A DNA stretch of 64,000 nt from Chitinophaga ginsengisoli. GTDB taxonomy: Bacteria > Bacteroidota > Bacteroidia > Chitinophagales > Chitinophagaceae. Below, piece after piece: positions 18,524 to 26,017 of the stretch. A program made the translations under genes and the position numbers. Location of the stretch: contig NZ_PYGK01000009.1 in NCBI RefSeq assembly GCF_003014595.1, forward strand, positions 124,001 through 188,000, written 5' to 3'. Each line of letters opens with the position of its first letter. The first letter of the stretch is position 1. Below the pieces are notes generated by a model, which ran no database searches, was not told where the DNA came from, and saw only the letters and a list, made by a program, of their open reading frames with translations.

Positions 18524-18823
18524 ATGATCCAGTTCCGTGCTATAAAAAGGTCGCTCGTTCCGGACAATACTATGGCCGACTACATTCAGAATCTGCCCAA
18601 CAGGTACAACAATTCAAAAGCCGAAAGAATCGCTGCTTACCTCACCCATCAGTTCAGTAACGAGTCCTGCAGCCATCATCCTGATCACCTGGTAGAAATG
18701 AATATTGAGTCCAGATCGGAAGAGGGAGAGTTGGTTCTCTATAGTTACAGCAAACCATGTTGTGACACTTTTACGAAGCGTATCAGGGAAATCATCGGTA
18801 AAACCAAAGAGCTGTTCCCCTGA
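18524..18823 (+). CDS. Small protein of unknown function
   Basis: Up to 99 residues from the ATG at 18524; an internal ATG at 18572 (MADYIQNLPNRYNNSKAERIAAYL) is an equally possible start. No signal peptide or membrane segment is seen. The protein is polar with two cysteine-containing patches (ESCSHH and KPCCDTF) and a C-terminal helix RIREIIGKTKELF. I do not recognise the family. It is supported as a gene by a terminator hairpin whose left arm lies in its last codons and whose right arm spans the stop codon. Confidence 0.55.
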   Translation: MIQFRAIKRSLVPDNTMADYIQNLPNRYNNSKAERIAAYLTHQFSNESCSHHPDHLVEMNIESRSEEGELVLYSYSKPCCDTFTKRIREIIGKTKELFP

Positions 18824-18834
18824 TACGCTTTTTT
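18776..18834 (+). terminator. Terminator hairpin folded from the gene's own last codons
   Basis: Perfect 13-bp arms at 18776-18788 and 18818-18830 enclose a 29-base loop and are followed by a T-run to 18834. The stop codon TGA (18821-18823) lies in the right arm, so ribosomes reaching the stop would cover the structure. Confidence 0.7.
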
Positions 18835-18848
18835 ATAAGGAGAATAGT

Positions 18849-20957
18849 CTAAGGCTTGTCATTCTTCGACAGTAATGGCCGAATCAGTATGCGCATGATC
18901 AGCATGCCCAGCAGCAATCCTATGCTAAAAATCAACAGGAGGTCGAGCATTGGAATGGTCACACATTTCGATTTAGCATTGGCACTGTCTGCATGGGTGA
19001 TGCCAAAAGGTACATCCCGGTTCAGAAAGAGCGTGACAATACCAAAGAATGTGGTAATCAGTATCCAGGCAATCAGTATGCGTAATACTACTTTTCTCCA
19101 GGGCCACTCCATCCCAACCATTCGTACGTTATAGGCGTAGAAGAAGCCGATCAGCAATGCGATGATAAAGAAGAGTAATGTGACATAGCCGAAGAAACTA
19201 TCATCTCTGTCTTTTTCCGCCTCCAGCTCACAGGGATCGGTGAATAGCAGTGTCAGGGTTCGTATCTCATGGCTGACCTTTTTGACCATCCTTGTCCACC
19301 AGGACTCGGTCGCTATTACAGGAGGTACCAGTCTGATGGTGTCGGTAAAGGTGGTATCTATGCTAATGAATTTATAACCCAGTTCGTCCCACAGTTCTCC
19401 GTAACCATCATCTGCACCCAGGGGCCAGATAGCTACACCACCCAGGCCATTGTTCAGCACATAATCATATTTCACGTCCAGGGTGTTCTCATCATCAAAC
19501 CATATTTCGGAAGTGATTTCACCGTTGGCATCTTTCTCTTCCACATAGGCCGCCACAGCATCTTCATCATAGATGACAGCACTATCTGCAGGATACTTGT
19601 TCCTGATCTCACTGAAAGGAACATAACGGGTAAATACGTCTTTGCCGCCAGTAAGACTTTTTTTCCACTGCGTACCATAATAGGATAGGAGCAGGATGAA
19701 CTTCGAGGGGGCGATCTGCAGGTTCAGGAAACGGGACATTACCGGTTCGATCGCTCTGCGGGCATCTCCTTTCATAGGCGCTAGTCCGCCGGCACGGGCA
19801 CCACTAGCCTTTGTAAAGTCTATCAGGAAATGATCCGTCAGGGGATCAAGTGTTCTCAGGTCATATGCAGACTGCTCGTCGTAAGACGGTATGGTAATGG
19901 CAATATCATATTTCTGCTGACTGTTATGCTGGAAATAATTGGCGAGCAAAGTCACAAAGCGGGAGAAGGCATCTCGTCTTTTCGCGCTTAGTTGACTGAA
20001 CCAAATATTTATACCCTCGGCCTGATACTGTTGTAATAATGGTAATAGTGAATCAATACAACGGAACTGGGCATCTTCATCTTTCAGCAGCTCCTCTATA
20101 TGCGTAGGATCATTTTCATAATAAGTGAACATCCGGTTTTTACCAGCCGATGTTGCCAGGTTGAACATGTTGAGCGGCGCCGGCGGAATGTCCTTCGCCT
20201 TAATATCTTTTTCAGTAGTATACCCATAGAAGCTGATCGCACTCAGGGCGGTAAAGTTGTACTGGAGATATTTGTCGGTCATCCAATAGGGGTGAATACC
20301 TATTACATCAGCCTTATGTCCCAGGGTAATGGTATAGGTTGTACCCAGTGTATCGCTGAGTCGTAGGGTATCTATCTTACCGGGAGGGCGTCCGTACAGT
20401 GCGCGGACTGCCTGTAATTGTTTTTGCTGCGCTGCACTGTTCCTTTCTTCTTTCTCCTTTTGCTGTAAGATGGGCAGGATCTTGCTGATGAGGGAGGCCA
20501 CATCTGTTTCAGGTACCGGAGCAGGAGGTACTACTGGTTCTACATCTGGCGGCAGGATGGTATCTTTCGCCTGACTGGCAATAATATTATTGATAAGTGC
20601 ACGCAATGAGTCGAAGTGCTGGTTCTGCTGTAATGACAACTCCGCATTCAGCTTCTTAATGTCTGCTGCAGTGGCCACCATAGAATCTGCCATGACAGTT
20701 CTGATGATGGTGATCACACGCTGTTGTTCCCTTGCCCTTGCGTTTTTGGTGAACTTTAAAGCAGCAATGATCTTTTGCAATAGTTTAACTTTTCCGGTTG
20801 TATCTTTCTGAAAAGCGGGGAGGTTAATAGTCTTTATAATGCTGCCTGTATCATACGGGGATGAATATACATTGTTGGCGTGAACGTCATTTTTGAGAAA
20901 CAAAAAGAGTATAAGGATAAAAAAGAAACCGGCGACGGTCCTGATTAGGGAATACAT
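18849..20957 (-). CDS. GH18-like membrane protein with degenerate catalytic motif
   Basis: This 702-residue protein has an N-terminal membrane/signal segment (about 7-22), a helical, Gln-rich region (about 50-190), a GH18-type TIM barrel (about 215-535; VIGIHPYWM, AISFYGYTT, ILLLSYYGTQW, GGVAIWPLGADDGYGELWD) and three C-terminal membrane segments (about 589-611, 625-646, 669-694). The GH18 catalytic strand, normally DGxxxDxE, reads EGINIWFS at 314-321, so the catalytic acid is Ser and the preceding Asp is Trp. It is therefore probably a glycan-binding or structural pseudo-chitinase. It is divergent from the eCIS operon and may be related to it, but position is the only evidence. Confidence 0.82.
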   Translation of the reverse strand: MYSLIRTVAGFFFILILFLFLKNDVHANNVYSSPYDTGSIIKTINLPAFQKDTTGKVKLLQKIIAALKFTKNARAREQQRVITIIRTVMADSMVATAADIKKLNAELSLQQNQHFDSLRALINNIIASQAKDTILPPDVEPVVPPAPVPETDVASLISKILPILQQKEKEERNSAAQQKQLQAVRALYGRPPGKIDTLRLSDTLGTTYTITLGHKADVIGIHPYWMTDKYLQYNFTALSAISFYGYTTEKDIKAKDIPPAPLNMFNLATSAGKNRMFTYYENDPTHIEELLKDEDAQFRCIDSLLPLLQQYQAEGINIWFSQLSAKRRDAFSRFVTLLANYFQHNSQQKYDIAITIPSYDEQSAYDLRTLDPLTDHFLIDFTKASGARAGGLAPMKGDARRAIEPVMSRFLNLQIAPSKFILLLSYYGTQWKKSLTGGKDVFTRYVPFSEIRNKYPADSAVIYDEDAVAAYVEEKDANGEITSEIWFDDENTLDVKYDYVLNNGLGGVAIWPLGADDGYGELWDELGYKFISIDTTFTDTIRLVPPVIATESWWTRMVKKVSHEIRTLTLLFTDPCELEAEKDRDDSFFGYVTLLFFIIALLIGFFYAYNVRMVGMEWPWRKVVLRILIAWILITTFFGIVTLFLNRDVPFGITHADSANAKSKCVTIPMLDLLLIFSIGLLLGMLIMRILIRPLLSKNDKP

Positions 20958-21294
20958 AAACGCTAAAATTTACGGCATAAGTTTGAGGCAAGAGTAATGA
21001 TAATAATTAATAAAAAATAGGTAAATATTCATTTAAATAAAAATTTTATTGTTTTCATTTAACTACTATCTTGTGCTGAATATGAAAATCTTAGTTCTTT
21101 AGAGCCGCCTAATACCTTGATTTTCGTCGGATAAACACAACACAATTAAAGAGGACAAAAAAGCCGGATAAGTATTTAGATACAACATAACATCGTAAGC
21201 TGCCACTGCAGAGCATTGTGCAACGCCAGTCTTACTGAGTACTTCCTGAGAAGACATAAGCAGCCAGAGTACTTCCTGATAAAATAGTAGCCAT
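20958..21294. promoter_or_regulatory. Divergent control region upstream of the eCIS operon
   Basis: This 337-bp gap lies between the GH18-like gene (minus) and the eCIS operon (plus). The left half is very AT-rich. The 13-mer GAGTACTTCCTGA occurs twice as a direct repeat at 21237-21249 and 21267-21279, exactly 30 bp apart and 16-58 bp before the first eCIS start. It could be an operator or lie in the leader RNA. No gene was seen here. Confidence 0.5.
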
Positions 21295-21867
21295 ATGATT
21301 TACGAAACCCTATCATGCATCACTGAAGTGGTCAATCAACACTTCGGCAGGCAATTGCATGTCAACGAGGAGAAAGTAGTGCTGTCCGGAATCGTAAATC
21401 AGGACGGTAGTATTGCTATACAGGGAGAGAATAAAGTACTTGTAACGCTGATCAACATTGAGAAAGAAGCGATCGGGAAAGGTGTGGCTGGTAGTAATTC
21501 AGGGCTGATGCAGGCGCGATCTATGCCGCCGGTGTGCATTAACCTGTACGTGTTATTTTCGGCATACTTCAATGGAAACAACTATGCGGAAGCATTGCGT
21601 TTCATATCCTTCGTCATGGCTTTCTTTCAGTCGCACAATGTATTCACTCCGGCAGATACGCCATCGCTTGACCGGCGGATAGACAAGCTGGTATTTGAGA
21701 TGGAGAGTATGGGCACGGAGCGTTTAAACAATGTATGGGCTACACTTGGCGCCAAGTATATGCCTTCCGTTGTGTACAAAATGCGTATGCTATCATTTGA
21801 CGACAGTATCATCAGGGAATACAGACCTTCCGTATCAGGCATTACTACAAACGATAAACTTCTGTAA
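21295..21867 (+). CDS. eCIS cap/terminator protein, DUF4255 (Pvc16-like)
   Basis: This 190-residue protein matches the DUF4255/Pvc16 N-terminal family by its opening MIYETLSCITEVVNQHF, the central VLVTLINIEKE strand, PPVCINLYVLFSAYF and the closing WATLGAKYMPSVVYKMRMLSFDD. In contractile injection systems this family caps the distal end of the tube and sheath and sets particle length with the tape measure. Here it is the first gene of the operon, whereas it is the last structural gene in the Serratia antifeeding-prophage order. Confidence 0.9.
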   Translation: MIYETLSCITEVVNQHFGRQLHVNEEKVVLSGIVNQDGSIAIQGENKVLVTLINIEKEAIGKGVAGSNSGLMQARSMPPVCINLYVLFSAYFNGNNYAEALRFISFVMAFFQSHNVFTPADTPSLDRRIDKLVFEMESMGTERLNNVWATLGAKYMPSVVYKMRMLSFDDSIIREYRPSVSGITTNDKLL

Positions 21868-21881
21868 ACAGAATTACAGTA

Positions 21882-22694
21882 ATGGGATTTGATTTGCTGA
21901 CGGAAATTTATTTCCGCCACGGGTTCTTTGCTGACAATTGTTTAAGGGACATCCGCGTGCTGATACCACAGGATACCGCATTAGACATGCGACGTTATGA
22001 GATACTCTTCCGCAGAATGCCGGACCGGTTCGTGCTGCTCTTTAACAACAGCAGTGCGGATCAGCGAGGAGTGTTACTGCAGGAGCGGCTGACGTTAACG
22101 TTTGACCTGCAACTGTTAGACCCTTTCTTTTATAATTATACGGGACTGTCCCAGACAGACATTCCCGGTAGTATCTTATTGTTCAGTAATGCTGATGTGC
22201 ATGCACCCGGAAAGTTGCATGCACAGGATGTAGTCACTGCCAGTGAGGTAGTGGCATTTGAGCATCAGGGAGCTGTTATATCCGCCAGGCCTTTTGGACG
22301 GATCATATTGCAGCTGACGCCGGACTTGTCCAACGGCTATGAGATCAGTTTCGCCGCGAGGGCAACCCGCTGGTGTTATTATCTGATGAGCGCCAATCTT
22401 GCCGCGCTCTCAGAACCTGCAATTATCGATACCAGCAGCAACTTTCATTTTACAGGTCCTCAGGCAGTAACGCTGCCCGATGGCGCGCGCGCCAGTGTGT
22501 TTGTTTCGGAAGAAACGATCGCCCTGGCGCAAAGACCTTTACATACATTTCAACTGGTGGATTCAGTGGGTATAGGCGGCCTGCACAGGACCGTCATTCC
22601 GGCGCTTCCATCGCCTGATATCCAGACTATTTCAGCGGCGGGCATACCTGGATATGACCGCACGCAAGCATATTCCGAAATCTTTTTATACTAA
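21882..22694 (+). CDS. eCIS-associated protein of unknown function
   Basis: This 270-residue protein lies 14 bp after the DUF4255 gene and 18 bp before the sheath gene, so it is almost certainly part of the particle or its assembly. No signal peptide or membrane segment is present. The N-terminal half reads as beta-rich (YEILFRRMPDRFVLLFNN, LTLTFDLQLLDPFFYNYTG) and the second half resembles a small carboxypeptidase-regulatory-like or fibre beta domain (GYEISFAARATRWCYYLM..., DGARASVFVSEETIALAQRP). The position next to the cap gene suggests a cap adaptor or second terminator subunit. I do not recognise a named family, and an effector is an alternative. Confidence 0.6.
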   Translation: MGFDLLTEIYFRHGFFADNCLRDIRVLIPQDTALDMRRYEILFRRMPDRFVLLFNNSSADQRGVLLQERLTLTFDLQLLDPFFYNYTGLSQTDIPGSILLFSNADVHAPGKLHAQDVVTASEVVAFEHQGAVISARPFGRIILQLTPDLSNGYEISFAARATRWCYYLMSANLAALSEPAIIDTSSNFHFTGPQAVTLPDGARASVFVSEETIALAQRPLHTFQLVDSVGIGGLHRTVIPALPSPDIQTISAAGIPGYDRTQAYSEIFLY

Positions 22695-22712
22695 TCTCAA
22701 ACCCGTACAGCT

Positions 22713-24215
22713 ATGGCTTCAACACTCATGACACCGGGCGTTTATATTGAAGAAAAAAACGCCTTCCCCAGTTCTGCCGTTGCCGTCGAAACAGCAGTTC
22801 CTGTCTTTATCGGCTACACAGAGAAAGCCGAGCGGTTTGGTAAATCACTCCTGAATAAGCCAACCCGTGTTACCTCTTTCGCGGAGTTCGTAGAGCTCTT
22901 CGGCGCAGGCTTCCAATCAAAGTTCACGATCGCTGATCCGGCGGCAGACTACAAAGGAGAAACATTCATCGTGAATGGCGCTCCCAAGGTAGTGACGATC
23001 ATGCCTAAGAACACTTTCTACCTCTACAACAGCATCCGCCTGTTCTACGCAAATGGTGGCGCTAATTGCTACATCGTATCCGTAGGTACCTATGGCGGTA
23101 AGGCTGACGGCCTGGACATCGCTCTGGAAGACTTCACCGGTTCGGCCACCAAACCCGATATCCTGCTCGCTCTGGAAAAGGAGTTTGAACCTACCCTGGT
23201 AGTGATCCCCGACATCATCGCTCTCGGCGAAGGTGCTTACAACACCATGTACACAAAGGTGCTGGACCATTGCGCAAAGACACAGAGCCGCTTCGGTATC
23301 TTCGATCTGGCAAAACAAGGTGCTACCGATACGACGGACGCTATCGTTGCCGCCTTCCGTAGCAAGATCGGTATCAATGCCCTGAACTATGGTGCTGCCT
23401 ATTATCCCTGGCTGAAAACTGCCATCGTACAGAGCAGCGAGGTCGATTTCGAAAACATCGATCCGGCTGTTGACCTGGCAACCATTCTGCCTGAAACACT
23501 GGCACAGCAGGTAGTGACCGCTTACAAAGCGATCGCAACGCCTGATGCCAACGCGAAGAAGAACTATCATCAGTCACTCAAGGCTTCCAGCCCTGTTTAT
23601 AACAGCATCCTGGAAGAGATCAGGTCTAACCTGAATGAACTGCCTCCAAGTGGCGCTATGGCGGGTATCTACACAATGGTAGACAGCAGCCGTGGTGTTT
23701 GGAAAGCACCAGCCAACGTTTCCGTTAGCATGGTGAATGCGCCATCTGTAAACATCTCCCACGACGAACAGAAACAACTGAACGTGGATGTAATGGCGGG
23801 TAAATCCATCAACGTGATCCGTCCTTTCCCAGGTATCGGTACACTGGTATGGGGTGGCCGTACACTGGATGGTAACAGCCAGGACTGGCGTTATGTGAAC
23901 GTACGCCGTACCCTCATCATGATCGAGCAATCTATCAAACTGGCGGCACGTACCTACGTATTCGAGCCTAACGACGCTACCACCTGGGTAACCGTGAAAG
24001 CGATGATCGACAACTTCCTGAACAACCTCTGGAAACAGGGCGCACTGGCAGGAGCTGCTCCTGAACAGGCTTTCGAAGTACAGTTGGGCCTTGGCTCAAC
24101 GATGACACCGCAGGATATCCTGGACGGTAAAATGCTGATCACCGTGAGAGTAGCGATCGTAAGACCTGCCGAGTTCATCGTGATCACATTCCAGCAGATG
24201 ATGCAACAATCTTAA
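22713..24215 (+). CDS. eCIS contractile sheath protein (Pvc2-4-like)
   Basis: This 500-residue phage-tail-sheath family protein opens with TPGVYIEEKNAFPSSAVAVETAVPVFIGYTE cut here into the conserved TPGVYIEE arm and PVFIGYTEKA strand, carries a variable surface domain in the middle, and ends with the conserved sheath C-terminus (GKMLITVRVAIVRPAEFIVITFQQ). The sheath contracts to drive the inner tube through a target membrane. Only one sheath gene is present, while the Photorhabdus and Serratia loci carry three. Its codons favour C-ending forms (AAC, TAC, GAC, ATC, CTG) more strongly than its neighbours, consistent with the highest copy number in the particle. Confidence 0.95.
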   Translation: MASTLMTPGVYIEEKNAFPSSAVAVETAVPVFIGYTEKAERFGKSLLNKPTRVTSFAEFVELFGAGFQSKFTIADPAADYKGETFIVNGAPKVVTIMPKNTFYLYNSIRLFYANGGANCYIVSVGTYGGKADGLDIALEDFTGSATKPDILLALEKEFEPTLVVIPDIIALGEGAYNTMYTKVLDHCAKTQSRFGIFDLAKQGATDTTDAIVAAFRSKIGINALNYGAAYYPWLKTAIVQSSEVDFENIDPAVDLATILPETLAQQVVTAYKAIATPDANAKKNYHQSLKASSPVYNSILEEIRSNLNELPPSGAMAGIYTMVDSSRGVWKAPANVSVSMVNAPSVNISHDEQKQLNVDVMAGKSINVIRPFPGIGTLVWGGRTLDGNSQDWRYVNVRRTLIMIEQSIKLAARTYVFEPNDATTWVTVKAMIDNFLNNLWKQGALAGAAPEQAFEVQLGLGSTMTPQDILDGKMLITVRVAIVRPAEFIVITFQQMMQQS

Positions 24216-24267
24216 AAGACAACAAACTCATTCACTTTATTATCTCACTCATTAAAAGCTTACAACT

Positions 24268-24723
24268 ATGCCAGATGACGGATCTACCCAGGCCCAGACC
24301 ACATGGCCTTTGGTCAAATTTTCCTTCAAGGTTATGTGGGATGGCGCTGAACTGATATTCCAGGAAGTAACTGGTTTATCATCAGAAACACAGATTATCG
24401 AATACCGCGGTGGCAGCAGCCCTGTATATTCTACAGTAAAAATGCCCGGTATCCAGAAGTTCTCCAACGTTACCCTGAAGAAAGGCATCTTCAAGGGCGA
24501 TAAGGCGCTGTGGGACAAATACAAAGGCATCACAATGAACACTTACAAGCGTGTAAACATTGTAGTGAGCCTCCTGGACGAAAAACAGGATATCGCTATG
24601 AGCTGGACGCTGAAGAATGCCTTCCCAAGCAAGATCACTGTAACAGATATGAAATCGGACGCCAACGAAATAGCCGTTGAGACTATGGAAGTAGCGCACG
24701 AAGGTTTAACCATCAGCGAATAA
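24268..24723 (+). CDS. eCIS inner tube protein (Pvc1-like)
   Basis: This 151-residue protein belongs to the T4 gp19/Hcp-like tail tube family. The opening WPLVKFSFKVMWDGAELIFQ, the EVTGLSSETQIIEYRGG loop, and the closing SDANEIAVETMEVAHEGLTI are characteristic. It should form hexameric rings stacked within the sheath. The 52-bp gap to the sheath gene is the largest within the operon and is AT-rich, which may boost translation or hold an internal promoter. Confidence 0.95.
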   Translation: MPDDGSTQAQTTWPLVKFSFKVMWDGAELIFQEVTGLSSETQIIEYRGGSSPVYSTVKMPGIQKFSNVTLKKGIFKGDKALWDKYKGITMNTYKRVNIVVSLLDEKQDIAMSWTLKNAFPSKITVTDMKSDANEIAVETMEVAHEGLTISE

Positions 24724-24728
24724 GGCGT

Positions 24729-25169
24729 ATGGATCCCGGATATCCAATGACAGGCTTTCATTACAAGGTGAACTTTATCAATTACCTGGGTAAGGAAGAA
24801 GGGAATTTCCAGGAGGTAAGCGGCATGTCCGTTAACATAGCCACAGAACCAGTAAAGGAAGGGGGAGAGAATCAGTTTGTTTACAAACTGCCTTCCCCTC
24901 CTCAATACAGTAACCTGGTGCTGAAGCGTGGCTTGTTAATTGGCTCTGCCGTTACCGATTGGGTAAGGACTACCTTATCCACCTTTACATTCAAGCCTAC
25001 AACCGTTGTGGTTATGCTGCTGGATGAACTCCACCAACCGCTCTATGTCTGGAAGTTCTATGGCGTCTATCCCGTAAAGATGGAAGTCTCAGGCATCAAG
25101 GCAAAAGAAGGAGAAATTGCGATAGAGACCCTGGAGCTGGCCTACAAGTATTTTGAAAAGTTTAACTGA
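24729..25169 (+). CDS. eCIS second tube protein (Pvc5-like tube initiator)
   Basis: This 146-residue gp19-family protein differs from the first tube protein: YPMTGFHYKVNFIN, FQEVSGMSVNIATEPVKEGG, SPPQYSNLVLKRGL and EGEIAIETLELAYKYFEKFN. In Afp/PVC loci the second tube paralogue forms the ring that joins the tube to the baseplate hub. It begins 5 bp after the first tube gene. The initiator role is inferred from order and family. Confidence 0.92.
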   Translation: MDPGYPMTGFHYKVNFINYLGKEEGNFQEVSGMSVNIATEPVKEGGENQFVYKLPSPPQYSNLVLKRGLLIGSAVTDWVRTTLSTFTFKPTTVVVMLLDELHQPLYVWKFYGVYPVKMEVSGIKAKEGEIAIETLELAYKYFEKFN

Positions 25170-25175
25170 TGAGCG

Positions 25176-25346
25176 ATGCCACTTGAAGTAAGAGAATTAG
25201 TGATTAAGGTGACCGTCTCTACAGATACGGGCAAATCCAACACCGCGCTACCGGACGATAAAACCCTGCGCCAGTGGAAGGAAAGTATTATCAGGGAATG
25301 TGTAGACAAGATCCTGAGCAGGATGAAAACTGAAGCTGACAGATAG
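25176..25346 (+). CDS. Small eCIS protein, DUF5908 (Pvc6-like position)
   Basis: This 56-residue open frame is easily missed. It starts at the ATG 25176-25178, 6 bp after the tube initiator stop, and ends with TAG at 25344-25346, 2 bp before the LysM gene. It begins MPLEVRELVIKVTVS and ends in a helix with IIRECVDKILSRMK, the pattern of the DUF5908 family found in Bacteroidota eCIS operons between the tube and LysM hub genes. The role is unknown; the position matches the small Pvc6/Afp6 gene. Confidence 0.85.
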   Translation: MPLEVRELVIKVTVSTDTGKSNTALPDDKTLRQWKESIIRECVDKILSRMKTEADR

Positions 25347-25348
25347 CT

Positions 25349-26017
25349 ATGGGAGAGATCAAGAAATTACAGATTGCAGCTTATGGGGATGCCGCCTGTG
25401 TTGACAAACTGCTGAGTAAGATCAGCGCGATGATCAACCCGAGTACTTATTCCCTGACCTACAAAGCGGAGTACGGATCGGCGGATGAAACGAACGCCTC
25501 TGATCCTACCATGGTCTTTACAGGAATGGGCGACTCCGACCTGAACCTCGACCTGCTGGTGGATGGCACCGGTATCATTCCGATACCCGATAAACAGACG
25601 GTAGACGGTTATATAAACAAGTTGCGTGACGTGATGTTTTCCTATCAGGGAGATAAACACAGGCCTAATTTCCTGAAGATCTCCTGGGGGGATTTTGTAT
25701 ACAGGGGCGTGTGTACCAGCGTTACGACCAACTACAAACTGTTTAATCCGGACGGTAGTGCGCTAAGGGCAGAAGTAAAACTGGTGATAGCGAAATCCCT
25801 TGACTTCAAAACAAAGAAACAGAAGGAGAAGAAGAACTCGCCCGATATGACGCATATACGCACCGTAAAAGCCGGGGATACGTTGCCGATGATGGCCTAC
25901 CGTATTTATGGCGATCCTTCCTATTACATGGAAGTCGCCAGGATCAACGGACTGAGTAGCGTGCATGCGATCAGGCCGGGAGATGAACTGTATTTTCCAC
26001 CATTAAAGAAAGGATAA
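25349..26017 (+). CDS. eCIS LysM-containing tube-baseplate hub protein (Pvc7-like)
   Basis: This 222-residue protein has an N-terminal T4 gp53-like/tail-hub domain (about 1-155; AMINPSTYSLTYKAEYG, WGDFVYRGVCTSVTTNYKLF, AEVKLVIAKS) and a C-terminal LysM module (about 168-218; TVKAGDTLPMMAYRIYGDPSYYMEVARINGL, IRPGDELYFPP). In related particles this protein joins the first tube ring to the spike. Its stop overlaps the next start by one base (TAATG). Confidence 0.92.
   Translation: MGEIKKLQIAAYGDAACVDKLLSKISAMINPSTYSLTYKAEYGSADETNASDPTMVFTGMGDSDLNLDLLVDGTGIIPIPDKQTVDGYINKLRDVMFSYQGDKHRPNFLKISWGDFVYRGVCTSVTTNYKLFNPDGSALRAEVKLVIAKSLDFKTKKQKEKKNSPDMTHIRTVKAGDTLPMMAYRIYGDPSYYMEVARINGLSSVHAIRPGDELYFPPLKKG

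Noticed and set aside
18849-20957. Active chitinase
   Set aside because: The catalytic DxxDxDxE strand is replaced by EGINIWFS, so hydrolysis is not expected.
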